DNA of 64,000 nucleotides, taken from Lethocerus indicus. Lineage: Eukaryota; Arthropoda; Insecta; Hemiptera; Belostomatidae. Numbering within the stretch: the stretch's first letter is position 1; every line of letters begins with the position of its first letter. Position numbers and translations under genes: made by a program. Below are positions 12,301-26,646 of the stretch, one piece after another. The notes beneath the pieces are model-generated. The model had not been told where the DNA came from and ran no database searches. It was given only the letters and a program-made list of their open reading frames with translations. The stretch covers positions 381,501-445,500 of the forward strand of contig JACDQD010000102.1 of the NCBI GenBank assembly GCA_019843655.1, given 5' to 3'.

Positions 12301-13015
12301 TGCCGGAAGGGAAAATAGGCCGGCATAATTGACAGCGACGGCCATTCCCTTCAACCTTCTAATACAGTTCAATTTCAGGGTATAATGAAAGATTTTGGAG
12401 AATGCGAATAGGAATATGAATATTTACGAATGGGAATATAATATCACTCCTTGTATGTTTTAACAACTTACAAGAGAGTTTAATAACACATACGATTTAA
12501 TTTTTCCTGTACTTTCTTCATACATTTGCAGAAAGGATAATTTGCACTATTTCGACCTCATGTTGATATCGACTAGACTCACTATTGTACGAATTTAGGG
12601 TGCAAATTTTACTGACATAACGTTGTAACAAACTTCTTTCAGTTTTGTGTTAAATGACACCTAGCTTGAATTTAGCAGCGCCGGAAAGGAAATGGATTCC
12701 GAAGAAAGAGTTTTCAACGCCGGCAACGCTTAAGGATCTAACTCGGGGCGCAATTAAAAAGCCTTTTCCATTTGAAAGCGTGCCGGGTAAAACCGAAGCG
12801 ACTCCGGATATCTCGGCTGACGGCCGTATATCCGTAAAAGTGAGGGCCTTAACCTTTTGCGCCTTTAATTTCGCGGAAGAGGCAATCCCCCGCTGTATAA
12901 AGGGAGGAAGTCGCCCCACGGCTGCGGCGGAGGAGTAGCCGGTAATGACTCCGGGGGAGGACAGTTCGGACCCCGGGGGTTTTAGTGCTCGAACATAAAA
13001 ATATATTGGAAAGCC

Positions 13016-13018
<3 letters not shown>
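9384..13018. other. gene-free stretch after the transposon
   Basis: GC-rich patches near 10040-10400, 11050-11350 and from 12650. The 11640-12640 interval is strongly AT-rich and empty. Around 11090-11200 CCGACGTC occurs twice and CAGTG/CACTG form a small stem, with no further sign of function. Confidence 0.65.
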
Positions 13019-13053
<35 letters not shown>

Positions 13054-13075
13054 GGAGGGAGGGAGAGGAGGAGAG
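13019..13075 (+). repeat. (AG)n followed by GA-rich tract
   Basis: Pure AG for nearly 30 bp, then GGAGAGAGGGAGGGAGGGAG-type purine sequence. It lies inside the GC-rich patch 12650-13460 and is what gives the opposite-strand open frame its Leu-Ser repeats. Confidence 0.93.
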
Positions 13076-16073
13076 CGACCGTGACCGGTCATTAGGAAGG
13101 ATTTTCACTGCGGCCGGTCCCCTCGGACTTAACTGGGCACTTTCCGCAGGCAAAGAGTTAACTGTTTCCAGCCGAGGGCCTAACTGTGGGATTGGGTTTT
13201 ATACGGTCCCGAAATCCGACCGCGGTTTGAATTAGATTGAGTTTCTAATTACCTTCGTTAACGGTAGCCCCGAGTCGATTCCGACCCGGACCCTCAGTCA
13301 TGCCCTTTCGGGGCCCGCCGATAAAGTGCTCTGCCTGAATTATTAATGGAATATTTTACGCGTCGCCTCCATTGTTGACACCGGCCCTTCGCTTTCTTCG
13401 GCCCCTAACTCTAATACCCGTGTTCGTTAGCATGCCGGTAATCGAGGATCTCGACGTCTCTTTCTGGGAAGAATACCATCCTTTGTTGTATGAAGCGCCG
13501 TCACGGCCGAAATGATGAGCGACCTAATAAGTTTTTTAATTCGGTTATGATATTCTCAGAGTAAACTTTGTGTTGCCTTTTCGTTAAGTGCGCAACATAT
13601 CTTTAACCTACAAATGAATTTAATCTCGGTTTTAAGTTTAATCGACGAGTTACTGCGGCGCCATTCTCAAGACCATCAGCGGCCCCGCAAATGGCGTAGA
13701 CTAAATATTTTCACATATGTTTCGAAACGACCTCCCGGCAGGCGTCGAGGGACTCGATGATTACGACGACCCCCTAGTGGGGGAAATCTCAGCGTTGCCG
13801 ACCCCCACCCCTAGTGGTGTAACATTGTCCCGACTCCGTATTTCCGGCCCGGGAAGAGGACAAGAGGGTGGGGTGGCTGGGGCGGGGGCGAGTCGGGGGT
13901 TGAGCTCGAAAACCCCGCGGTTTATTTCCGGTCTCCTCTCTCCCGGCCATGTTCATTGTCCTCGCCGGTTCTGCTCGGCAGAGCAATAGAGAGCCCACGG
14001 CCTCGTCCCCGGCTCAAGAACAAATCCTACCGATGTATCGGTTCAAACGCCCTTAAACATAGCCTGGGTGTTTTTAAACATCTTACTTTGACTCCGATAG
14101 TCTGTCTTCTCATGTAACCTTTTTATAAATTGTTCGTATCAAAGGCTTGGAGTATGAGCCAACGGCACGTGGGACTTTTCTTGTTTAATGTAGCATAAGG
14201 AGATAATAACGATCTGTTATGCGCTCTCGTGAAAAAATTCACTGTGGAATATTTATTGTAATATTTGTGAACGCTGAGCAATAAAATCTTAAAATTACCA
14301 GTTTTTTCGATTTACAATTTTTCACCGGCATTTGAAAGCAAGGGATAAAATGAATTTTATAACTAACGCAGCAGTATTAACCGAAGACTTTAAGATTCCT
14401 TTTGGAAATATTAATTTGGCCCATGCTGATATTGTAAATACCTACACAAAATATATTTTCGCTGTTATTGACTTTATTGCAAGTACATTAAATAGGCCCG
14501 TCGGAAGTTTTCCTTTTGAGTCCCACCCTATATACCGTTGAAGACATTTTTATTTTATTTTGAAAGTGCCTTGATTGGGGCCGGCAAACTCCCTTCTAAA
14601 TCTGGAGCTCGGACATACTTTTACTTGAAAATACTCCAGCGCTAAATGACTTCTCGAAAATAAAATTAGAGACTTCTCTTAGACCGTAATTTACTTTACA
14701 TTTCCTTCCTGGGCCGCGGGAGGGTCCAAAACTCTTTTATAATTGCATTACTTGAATTTAAAGCGACAATCAAGAGAAAGAGAGACTCTTGGAGCGAATT
14801 GGATTGACGGGCGCATTTGAAGCCGGTTGGCCGGTTTAAATTTTATTTTTTTTTTACTAAGGGATAATTTACGGGCGTTTTCGGTACGAAGATACTATTA
14901 AGACTTAACCGAATCACCGTAGATACCTTTATCAACTTGCCTACTCGACCGTAATGCAACTGGTTTCGACGCAAGCAAAGAAGTTTTCCACCCGTTAGAG
15001 GCGAAATTGCAATGAAAATTTTAATCATAATCCTGTTACCCCAATTGTGAACTTGAACTTCAGTACTCGCTTTCGCTCCGAGTAATCTAGTATCTCTTAT
15101 TTAGTTTCGTAATTGATATATGTATTAGTTTTTGATGAAAACAGTATTTAATACCCAGAGTATTATTAACATTCACCTCTATAATCATTGAAAATTCATA
15201 GTGAACTTTCTGTTGTAAAATTGTATATATGAATAGGTTGTAAGGGTTTTATCCGCATCTGAATCCGTATCCTTATCTGGTAGCTAATTAAACCATAAAA
15301 ATGAAGTAGCCTTATGGCTATAAATAAAGTTTACTTATTATTTGGAAAGGACCTGTGTGCTTAGACCGGTGACAATAAAAATGGAAATATAATTTATTCG
15401 AGAGGGTAATATCCTTCGGCAATCCGGCAATTAGTTCTCGAATCCTTTGTCTGACAACAAACAAATATTCAGAAAGAAATGTCTCTTATTCTCCTTCGGC
15501 GGTTTCAAAGGGTGGCCGTCGATTCAAAAATCCTTATTTAGCTTTAATGAGATTTGCCTTTATTAAGAATTTGGCCCTCGACGTTTCTCCCGGGGATACG
15601 AGGCCCACTTAATAAATCTCCCTCCGAGATGTCGACAATTCTTTTCTGGAGTTAGTTTTAACGTTTTCGTTCAAAACTCCCGAAATAAAAAGTCGCCAGA
15701 ATTTCCCGGGGGCGGTCGCAGTAAATTATTTACGGAGGGGATTTAAGGTCCCCGGAGTTATTATTTGACTTGAACCGGAACCGTTTCAACCGGGTTAATT
15801 TAAAGAAACAAAAAAGACTGAAGTGGGTTTGGCGGGGTGGGAGCGGTAGTAGTTCGGTTCTCTTAAGCCGTCATTTTTGAGAAAAAGGGAACAGTGATTA
15901 TGAAAATATAATGTCCGATAAAGGCTGACACTGTAATTTCTCGAGTGTATTTAAGTACAAGAAACGCAGAAATCTCGAATACTATCTGCTCCTAATGTGT
16001 CTATTACCATCAGAATGATCAAATATTTTTGTAGGTAATTAAGTGAATTGTAGGTTACGCATAAGGGCGCTTA
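13076..16073. other. gene-free stretch
   Basis: CpG-dense patches run to about 13460, at 13640-14030 and at 15540-15850. The overlapping opposite-strand frames at 13717-13998 are typical of stop-poor GC-rich DNA. The 14030-15540 interval is AT-rich and holds nothing I recognise. Confidence 0.65.
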
Positions 16074-16150
16074 AATTTTCTAGTTATACTATCCCGTAAT
16101 ACACAGAACCCTTCAATTTTCCGGTTATACTGTACCGGAATACACAGAAC
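16074..16150 (+). repeat. tandem duplication, 41-bp period, two copies
   Basis: Segments 16074-16109 and 16115-16150 match at 31 of 36 positions. Both run from AATTTTC to AATACACAGAAC. The five differences suggest an old duplication. It sits at the edge between AT-rich DNA and the GC-rich patch at 16190-16560. Confidence 0.75.
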
Positions 16151-19100
16151 GCAATTAATTTTAAAATCAAACCAAATGTTGGGGTGTTTGCTTTTGGAAA
16201 TTGAGACCACCGGAAATCACTCGGGGGCACGCGATTTTGAAACGCGTTTTGATCCGTACCCGATTCGCTGTACAATTTTCGCCCAAGAGCCGAGAACTGT
16301 TCGACCGCAGGGCGAGTGGAATAATTCCATCTTGTTTCGAGCCACCGAACGAAACAACATCCGAGGAAAGTTCACGATTCGGGGCCGGCAGTTTCACCGC
16401 GTGACACAGCGCCGTAAGGCCAGCCAGCGCCGGTTCGAAAGCGATGAAAAGCCAGGCCCGCCGATCAATCCCCAATTTAAGTTCGGCCCAGCAATTATAC
16501 CCAGGCGCAGGATACATACCAGACACCACGGCCCACTACTTACAACTGTTCTTAAATCCGATAAACGCAGGTGAAGTTTTACTCTTTAAAATTGCATTAT
16601 CAGGTGCAATAATTTCAACTTAGACGGAAGATTACTGTGTTAATTTTTTCCATCTCGCGACATTATTAACGTACCGATGCCATACTGCAATTAATAACAC
16701 AGCTTAGCGTAAAAATGTGTATCGCCCATAATTCTAATTCTATTGCGGTTTTTAGAAACGTCGGTAGTCCGACCTCACAATCGGAGAAACAATTTTCTGA
16801 ATGTTCTGTATTTCTAAATCAATTTATTGGCTTCAAAATTAAATAATACGTAAACGCCTACACGAGGTAAATCAAATTACAGTATCCCCATTTGTACGTG
16901 TGGGAGAAATGCCAGAAAGTATAAAAGAAGAAACCGAAAAAACAAAAGTAGCCATCGTATCAGGACGGATGCAGTTCGGAATCTGAAAATACTTGTGAAG
17001 AGTAAAAATACAAATTTGTTTCGGTGGCGCACGTGATTTAGCCCAATAATCTGTTCACGCCCGATGTTGTATTCACAGTGGTGCTGACAACTTAACCCTA
17101 AACCGAGCGATGGGCCCTTTACGAATTCCTGAGACAGAAGCGCGGCGGTGTACAATTGGACGGGCGAGGCTTGCACAGGACGTACAAGACCCCGGGCACG
17201 GGGGGTTGTTGATAATCCGCTGTCGTCGATGAGTTAGAGGGGTTTTAGAGGGGCGGCGCGGGAGTGGGACGGCAGTCGAATAAGAGAGGCGGGAGGCAAA
17301 AACAGAGAGTGTTAAATTAGAGGGAGTGATTCTGACAGGGGGGGCCGTTATCCGGGGCAGCGACGAAGGGGGGTTCCGGGCCAGTCAATTCCGAGCAACG
17401 CTCCACGAGCGCCGATACAAATAATTATATGAATGACCCACACTTTATTGTCCTGGGCGTTTAGGCCGTCTTAATCTCCTTCATGAATCAGAAGGCCCGA
17501 AGAAAGAATTACAACGCTTCATCATATATAAAGGAGACGCGAACGCATTGTGCGCGTTTAGAAAATAATAGGACGGGCTATACTAAGATCTAACGTCTTC
17601 AGTCTTCCAGTCTTTATATCATCGTAAATTGGAATTTCTTCTGAAACTGCAGTGAGAGTTTTCCATTGAATTCAAAAGCGATTAAATGACTACGATAATT
17701 ATAACTTAATATCAGAAAATTTCAAAAACATATTTGCCCATATCATCATTCCTTAATTTTTATATGTCGCCTGAAGTTGTAACGATGCTGCTGATATTGA
17801 CTATACAACTAATGATAATTAAATTAATAAATACCATTTGAGGTCGTCGTCTGAACAAATTGTGTAAATCCATTTTATCTTCTGTGCCCATATGCTCAGG
17901 CTTTCAATTGATGTTTACACTCCATTGCACAGTCAGGGTCTTGCAGGTAAGTTCGATATTTTACTTGTTCCGACTATAACACATAATATATGTGGATCTG
18001 TGTCTGTAGAATTGTGTTTTCGCGGTTGCAAACTGAAAAGCGTGAAAATGTTTTCCCTGAAATTGAGTGCGGAAAAGAAAGAACGAACGCCAGTGGCACG
18101 GAAGAGTGGATTTTTACTGTCGCTCCTATTGCCAGTGGAACATTCTTTGAAACAAGACCGGAACACGGTCTCGGGATTAAAAAGTGAGGAATGCTTTGAG
18201 ACTATCCATTCTTCGGTGACCCGGATAATTCCAGGTTAATTTCTATAGCTTTATATGTTTTTATGTCCTTATACTTTGTGTCTACATACAAGTCGCCATG
18301 AAAATGGATATTTAAGTTAATTAAATTATTGATTCCTCGTCTATCCTAACCAGGTCACGGTCTTTACCTGGAATAGATCCGAGAAGTTACAATATCTTAG
18401 ACGGCTCTATTAACCACTCAGCTTAATAAACTGGGAAAATAAAACCTTGGAAATGTATAACGAACTTCATGACGATTTCGTAATATCACTGATTGATCAA
18501 TACTTTTACTACATAGTGAGATAAGACTTCTTGATAAGGAAATTTGGCAATAATTACTCATTCATCCACTTATCCTTCATAAACTAACACTTTAGAAATT
18601 TTGGTCTTCTTCAGGTTTTGACATCCCACATCAGTCAGTAGAAGTCCGTTCTAACGACACTATGAATTTTCTGTGCTAGTCATAAATCAAGATACAGTAA
18701 ACATTTAGTGATAGGATTTGCCTGGTCTAATGCCATTAACGGGAATTCCAGTAGGGTATTATAGAAACATTTTTATTTCTAAATTTACGTCCCCGATGGC
18801 CGCCGGTAACTTTTATTTTTGTGCACCTAAAGGCCATACAACTACAGACGAAAGGATCCTATTACTGCTGCCACTCCTGGTCTAAACCCCTAGGGACATT
18901 TTCATGCCATGTGGGGAGTTATTAAGTTTAATATGTTTGCGCGTAATTGATCTGTATGAAGAGTGAACTTGACGTGAGCTGGGGACCCGCGCAGACGTCT
19001 GGAGTATTCTTCGGGCGTTCCTTAGGCGGTAGTTGGGAACCGCGGATACGGTGGGAGCGGGCAGTAACCGGAAACAGGTAGACGAGTAAGAAAACGAAGA

Positions 19101-19858
19101 GACGATGAGGGAGAACGGAGAGGGAGGAGAGTGTTGGGAGAGAGATCAAACGGCGCATCAGAGTGATGACCACACACGCGCCCTCCCCTAGACAGACCAA
19201 CTTTGAAGGACCGCAAAGCGCCAGCGTCAATGTTTGAACCGGGCTTATACTTGTCCCGACCGACAAAAGGGTTCAGTTTATTAACAACAACCAGATAACA
19301 GGGTTCAGATACGGCAAAGAGCGTTTGGATTGCATATATAATTTAAACAATATACGACCGATTGGCCGAAGAAAATTAACATGAAAAATTCAAAGGGGGT
19401 TTAGTCAGTATTTGAAAAATTTTTAAATTGAATTCTCCCAGAACGAAACATTTCTAAAAATACGGAAATATATACAATTCGAACAATAACCTAATAAATG
19501 AAGATACGAAATAGCCGACACGATAAGGTATCTACTCCAATTAAGGAGCTTATTGAATGAATAAGCCACCCTCCCCCCACAATCCACACCAACATTTACC
19601 TGTAACTAATCCTAAGAGATTGAAGTTAAGCCGAACAAAAAGAAAACAACAATTGGAAGCCGATAGGACAAGCGCGATTATTAAAACCGGTTAAATAACC
19701 CATATTGAAATTAAACATAACGAATAATAATGTATACAGAGATATGGAAGCATCAGTAACTTGCTGACGCTAAGTGTTGATATTATTTCAATTGAACTAT
19801 ATATTCGGCAATATTCCTGTGGGACATTTGGTTCGTAGCTGAAAATGGGGTCTCTCCT
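16151..19858. other. gene-free stretch
   Basis: GC-rich patches near 16190-16560, 17090-17410 and 18960-19230. A TATATAAA-like string lies at about 17526-17533 at the edge of a patch. Frames open on both strands at 16167-16574 and 17892-18239 have no recognisable domain. Confidence 0.65.
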
Positions 19859-19874
19859 TATATATATATATATA
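19859..19874 (+). repeat. (TA)8 microsatellite
   Basis: Short uninterrupted TA run. Confidence 0.85.
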
Positions 19875-22800
19875 AATAACTGAGGTTCGGCGTCTATGTT
19901 CTACTTACCCTTCAATATTTCCATATTATTTCATACGACGATTTCATTACTAATTTTCTTATCACTTCAGTGATAATATGCACTGTTTTGTCATGGATTT
20001 AAATCTCCTCGTTAATGGGTTCAGAATAACGTCCTCGTCGGGTGCACCGCGTATTCTGCGGGGACGAAGTTGATCCGCCCCCAGTGAGGTGAGCTGGCGC
20101 GCTCCCTTCTGCTCCTCCTCCTCCTCATCCTAACTACGAATTTCCTGTCTACGAAATTTCGAATTTCGAACGAATTATCGTCACGCGTCGCACTGATAAT
20201 TGAACTCTGTCCGAACACTTTTTTTTCTCACTGACCCTGGGGGAGTAGGGGGAAAAAAAGGTTAATCCGGCGGAATCACCTGATGGGATTAAAAATTGGA
20301 AGTCGCCGAGGGTACTTTGAAAACCAATTATAAGGGCCATTAGACTGTGCGGCCCACCCCCGCTTTAATGGAGGCGGGCCCGAGGAAAGTGGCCCATGAG
20401 GGAGCTCTTTTAACCGGGCCCAACTCGGCCATTAGTCCGCCTAGGCCCGTTTTGCCTATGGGATTTCATCTTCCCTACGCGTTGTTGGCGGCGTCAATTT
20501 ACCCCGCCCGAGGTTTAATTAAGGGCCGCGAAAGGAAATCGGCTTCGGAAAGTTTAAGATCGATATCGGAAGTTTGCCTTCTATATGCGAAGAATCGCCG
20601 ACCTACATTTTCTGTTAAGTTAAAAAGGAAACCGACCGCGGATAGTTTTCTATGAGATATTATGTCGCCAAGTGTTGATTGGCAATTTTAGCCGAACGAA
20701 AAGTGTGAAATTAAATAAGTTCTTTTAATAATGAAACTTCTTTATTCACAACCCGGTGATAAGGCCGGGAGAATTCTTTACATTTCTCGCGACCCAGAAG
20801 TAATATTGGAGCCCTTTTACGGAGGAGGACCTTTGGGGTTCCTTTTTAAAAGTATGAAAAAACAGGTTTGATCCCGTAAGGTTTCTCCCGCCGGAGGACT
20901 AGGGCGTGGACAAAGAAAAGAGAAATTTTAATGTAACTGGAGGGTTATAATTAAATAACGGGGGAGTGACGTAAAAAATAATTACAGTGTCTTCAATTAC
21001 CATTTGTGGTTGTCTCACGAATAGTTACGATGAATTTTAACAATTATCGTTCTTAAAATATTCTTATACCACCCTCAACGTCAACATAAATGATACCATC
21101 AACCAAACTTGGCAAGTTAACTAAAATTAAGTAGCATTTGAATTGATCTTCGATATTACAATTTACACAAATGCCATAGAACAGCAATGCCTAGTAATTA
21201 CGATGAATTACCAGGTAGTTAATTCATAGGGAAGCAACATTTTTACTAAAAGTTTGCATTTAATACATAGAAAAATGAATGAGCGGCGTATAAAAATAGT
21301 CGAAAAATGCAGAGCCCAATTAATAATCCAGATTGATCTTGAATTAACCATGATGCGACTGCAAGATGGATTGAGTTTGGGGGCTGATTTTATGAAAATT
21401 CCAATATTTCCTACCAAACGCGAGTTTTATAACGATAAAGCTAAAGCCACCGCCCCGTCCCGCCCATCTTTCACTGTAAAGAAACTTAACGGAGTCTGTA
21501 ATAAGTTTTGATGTTGACAGAAAAGGATTGATGAAGGCCGGTATTGGTGTTGACGCCTCGACGGTCCCTACCTTCATTAGTATTTCGCTGGCGGAACCTC
21601 CCGCCGTTCTCGCTGGCAAACAGTGGCGCGCATTCTTAGAGCTCCCGTCCCTTCCTACTTTTCCCTCTCGTAAATTGCTTAATTTCCTAGGAATGGGTCG
21701 GGTTTCGACTTCGAGTGCACCGATAAATTGGCTAATTGGCGCGGCCGGCTTCGGAGGCGCCCGGCACTTCTTACAACTTTGCTCGAGCTCCTTAGTCACA
21801 CTCCAAAAGTGGCGCGCCTTTCAGATATTTCGTAGAACATTCGTAAAATGAGATTTCACAGTATTACACAGCCCTGTTACCTACTGTTAGTTCTCCACGG
21901 TTGTTTGTCTCTTTAATTATAGAATGTATATTTGTAATATTTATGCATTTAAGGAAGCAAGAGAAACAAGGTTTCCAATCAACTTTAGTGTCCTGACCAT
22001 AAAGGTCTTGTACCAGCGGATACAAAAGACTGTAGAGAACGACTGGACACGAGAAAAGAGCTTGTATGGGTGGATGGGGCAGGTTGTGAGGGGAGGGGGG
22101 TAAGAAAAAAATGCTCCCTTTTCTTTTCCTCCTACAAATAAAATATGGGTCACATTTATGCAGGGGCGCGGCGGCGGGCATTAGGGCCCCCCTCCGCCGC
22201 TATCCGTCTTGAGTTATGGCCTCCCTCCTCCGACCCCCTAACCCTCCTTACCTTGAAAACTCCTGATCTTCCCCGTTATGTCCCCGGGATTTTCCGGGGC
22301 CAACCCTCTGTCCCTGCCGTACCCGTCCATTCTAAAAACGGAACCCACACAGTGGGGACCATTGTCACGTTAATGCCCAACGAATGCCGGCCATGAGTGG
22401 TCCGATTAGAAACTTCAATTAGTATATTTAAAATTACATAATACAATGTACTTTTATGGGCGACAGTTAAATAAGAGACGCGACCTTTTGTTCAGATCAA
22501 AAGCCAGGGACCATTGTACATTTATATAAATAAACATTGCTAATGGACTATAAGGACAATGTTCGTATAATAATCTAGAATGCTACAACAATAAAAGTTG
22601 TAAATTGGAGTCGAAGATTACTATTAATTCAACTCCTCATCAATATTCAAACTGTTATTCTACCTTCTACTTTCGTAACAAAAATAGTGTTTTTTTTCAA
22701 TTACTTTCATCTTCTAGTTTTCCATATTAAATGGATTTATCAATGTTCCCGCTTTATCTTTCTGTAAAACACCGAATAAGCGTAAAATACGTATGTTGGA

Positions 22801-25800
22801 ATGTTTAGTATTCGAATTGAGAACTAGAGTATCCATAAAAGTCGATTTCGGTATGGATTGAGTTGGTATAACTTGAAACACTTAGGAGATCGGAGTGGTC
22901 GACACTAACAGGAATTACTTCAACAAAATTGCACATAAATATATATATTTATAGTTATCTTTAAAGAACTTTCATTTTTCACGTCGTTCGGAGGGGGGCT
23001 GGTATCTCTCTATTACAGGGCGAAAAAAGGGCGGCGGGTACCTAAAAGCTTTTAAAAATTTGCCACCCCTTATTAAAGAGCGCCCTTTGAAGTGCCGCGC
23101 TAGGGGAGGCCGCTCTGCACCGGAGTCCTCTACCCTGATTTTTACGCCACCCCAACTTCGTTTGACCCCCAATGCAGTGCGTGAGCAAAAATGATAATAA
23201 GTTATAATGGTGCAAAACCCTCGAAGGGAAAAAAGGTGCAAAATTAGAATTATGCGCGATTAGAATTATGTTGGACATCGTGTCATCTTCTCGCCTTCAG
23301 TAACGTTCTAATATCGTCCGAAAATATTTCCACCGGACAGGAAGGACGAACAGATAAGAAACTGAAAATAGATTGATACGAATTATTATTCAATAAATAA
23401 TTTGCAATATTTGCCAGTAATCGAGAAGACGTATGCCACACGTCGATTAGAGCACCGCGTCTATACTCTATTGAAATAATAGTCCAATCTTAGGGTTTTA
23501 GGCCCGCGTATTCAACCAAAGTTGTTTGATAAATTGTACGGTCTACCAACTGAGAGAATTTCCATTTGTTGGGTCCGCGCCCCTCATTTATTTGAGTTAC
23601 ACTCTGACCACCTGCTGGGGAAGGTGAGATAGGCCCGCACTAACTAATTAGTCCGTTTGGCCGCGCTTTTCTTCCACGTCTCAAATTCAGAACTCATTCG
23701 TCGGGCGCGTTGTAGTACATCGAAGACTAGTAAAGCTAATTGCGGGCTCTGGAAAGAGTGCAGAACGGCTCGGCGGAAAAAAAGGCGTCCCGGAGAGAGC
23801 ACACCGGCTAATGCCAGTCCCGCCTTAATAAACGGAACTCTGGGCACTTTCTATAAACGAGAAAATAAAGAAGGGAGTTACACCTGTTCAATTACAGAGC
23901 CGTGAGACCTGAGAGCAACAATTTTCTCTGTTCACCACCTTTATACATATTACGGTTGTGTCTGTACAGCCTTGGGCGGACTGTAATAAACAGACTCGGA
24001 CTGGGTAATTTGGAGTGCGGGACGATCCCCATCTAATGCGGGCTGTTACGATTACCGTGAACTATGTGATTTGGGCCGAGGTTTCAATTGATCGCTTGTG
24101 GCATTACTAGCACCAACGACCATGGGAAAAACTGTTGGGTTGAGAAATAATTCAATTGGGTATTATTCTTATATCCTAACAACGATCCTACGCGAATGTT
24201 TTTCCCCTAAACTCAGTGTGGACCATGTCCTTGCGATCTTATGGAAATTAATAATTTATTCAATCAATTAATCGGAGAATCATTTATTGGTCCTATCCCT
24301 CAACTACAAATCCGAAGAAATAAGCAGAATCAGCAATATACGTCGTATATATGTAAACGCCCCGTAGGACCATATTACTAAGTTGCTATTATGGAAGTGT
24401 GCATCTGAAGATTGTGTGAGAAAAACTATGGCAAAATCTAGTAGAAAAGCTTCGAATGACATATTGATGGTCCGTGGTTTAGTTTTATAGAGTATTTGTT
24501 TTAATCCATGGTTCAGTAAGGTGTAGTCTCAATTCTGTCCAGGTGGTCATTACCTAATACTGTTTACATTACAGGCATTGGTTTTGCTTTCGTTCAATAC
24601 CCATGGAAAAATGTCTATACGAGTGGTGAAGCGGGCGAATATCGAAGGGCCGGAAGTGTGACAGGGGGAACTCTGTGCAAAGCGGGACCGTGGCCGAAGG
24701 GAATAGAAACAATGTGACTGTGAGGGAGGCCGGGATCATTCAGGAAGAGAGCCCGAACGAGCGAGACAGGAACAGAGAACGGGAAAGGGCGGGAGGGAGA
24801 CAGAGAAGCGTGGAGGGAAGCCAATAAGGGTCTAATTGGGGTTCTCAGTTTCAATGGAGCTAATTGGGGGACTAACTAACTGCGGTCTGCACTTTGTCAA
24901 TGGCAACTATTCTCGCGCCCCCCCCGTCCGTTCGCGTCCTGTCCACTACAGCCCCAAACATCCGTCAATGACACAGCCACGAGTTTTAACATTTATTTGA
25001 GTGAGGCTCCCCTCCCCCAGGGGAATTAATGGCGGCTTATTAACCGGTTGTTGTTTCCGTTTCGAATTTCTTGCCTCTAAACTGCAGGCGATGAGCGGAT
25101 GTGATCACGGGATGGAAGGGTTCGTCCCGTACTCCCAACCTCTCAGGCCCGGTTATAAAAAAATAACCTGAAGTCTGTTCCACAGAGGTGCGAAGTTCCC
25201 GATTAGGAGTTCTCCAGGTTGTATACAATAATATAGGCCAGACCGGTTTCGGTCGCTCGCCATACTCAGTGATCACTGTAAAAGTGGAGCGAAAGTGCAG
25301 GCAGAATGACACAGGGGCGACCAACACGCATGTGAGTTGGTACTACATTGCTAATGAATTAAATTTTACAAGCTATTTTCTTTTAATAACGAGCCTAATT
25401 TTTAAATTTCACCTCCCTAAAGAATGCAGATACTATCATGGCGGAGGCGGCGTTTGCTCTACCGCCGGCAAGACTACATTTCACTAAACCCCCCAACCGC
25501 CCGCCGAACCGGGTTCGAACTAATTGTCGAAGTTTCATGAATATGTTAGGTTCAAGTTTAATTGGAATTTGATTGAAATGTGAGCATTTATAGCGGTTGG
25601 GGTTAGCACAGAGTTTATCCTTGCCTGACAACCTTCGTTCGCTAAAATGGAATCTCCCGCTGTCCTATTTGAGGAACGTGTATATAATTAAATTGGGTAT
25701 ATACCAAAAATGATCATAATTCTTTTTAGCACCGTTTTTTTTCGAAACAATAATATAAGCTACCACGTAGGATAGCTAAATTTTTGGGTGCTGTTTGGGA

Positions 25801-26620
25801 ACTGCACCCTTAAAGGATTTTGGTCTTTTCGCAGTCTTTTTTTTTACATGTATCATATAACATAATTTTGAGCCAATCGTTTGAGAACACTGTTAATTAA
25901 ACTCTTTTGTATTTAGAAGTTATTCTTATATTTTTAACTCGCTTTGTAACGTCATCATTTGTGAGATTACGGTCGAGAAGCGTGAATGCAGAGCATAAAT
26001 AGAAACTAGCAAGAGTGATGATCTTAAAAACCGTAGTTATAATTTCTTATTAAATAATTGTTAATTGTACTTTATGATGATAAACATTATCCCGCATTTA
26101 GTGTAAGCTGATATTGTACATAAACTTTTAAATGAAAATTTAATTGGTTTGCAAGGTAAACACATTTTTTCGAGGAATATATAATTTTGATATAATATTT
26201 CTTGTCAGTAGAATCTGTTAGTATACCAAACGATTACGAGATAGGCCCCCATCATCATTTACATAAATGAATTTAACATTCATGAGGAAAATCGTTTATC
26301 CATTGTTGTCTGTAAATTTATAATTTTGCAAAAATTACCTGACGCTCACACGCGTTCACAGAGAGACCCAATCTGAAAGCGACGTCGTGGGTAGGAAAGT
26401 CGATAAAATGTTAATTTGGTTTTAGGCCAGAAAGAGGAACGCGGGACGGACAAAGAGAGAGGAGAAAAAATAAAGAAGGAAGAGGGAAAAAAATGGAAAA
26501 AAACTGCGAGCGAAAAATAATCAAAGAGTCCGACTCGGTTTACGGGGGCGGTGAAGCCTCTAATCAGCCCCGACGGCTTTTCGGCTTCCCCGGGCCCGAT
26601 AACGGAGTTGACCGTTAATT
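19875..26620. other. gene-free stretch
   Basis: Patches of GC-rich, CpG-bearing DNA near 20030-20660, 21540-21830, 22090-22400, 23000-23200, 23560-23900, 24620-25030 and 26340-26620, with AT-rich DNA between. A purine-rich stretch covers about 26425-26500. The opposite-strand pair of frames at 21344-21851 is not protein-like. Confidence 0.65.
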
Positions 26621-26646
26621 CCCCCCAACCCCCGCCCCCCACCCCC
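26621..26646 (-). other. G-quadruplex motif with very short loops
   Basis: On the plus strand the tracts are C6, C5, C6 and C5 separated by 2, 1 and 1 bases. The minus strand therefore carries four G5+ tracts with minimal loops, a form expected to fold very stably. Folding itself is inferred. Confidence 0.75.

Noticed and set aside
12650..13153. 167-codon minus-strand open frame with Leu-Ser repeats
   Set aside because: Its repeats are just the GA microsatellite read in reverse, the other strand is also open over part of it, and it lies in a stop-poor GC-rich patch.
16167..16574. Three overlapping long frames on both strands
   Set aside because: Overlap in several registers points to GC-rich, stop-poor DNA rather than a gene; none matches a known family.
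26063..26085. ATTGTACTTTATGATG, similar to miR-305
   Set aside because: Several mismatches in the mature sequence and no complementary arm downstream.
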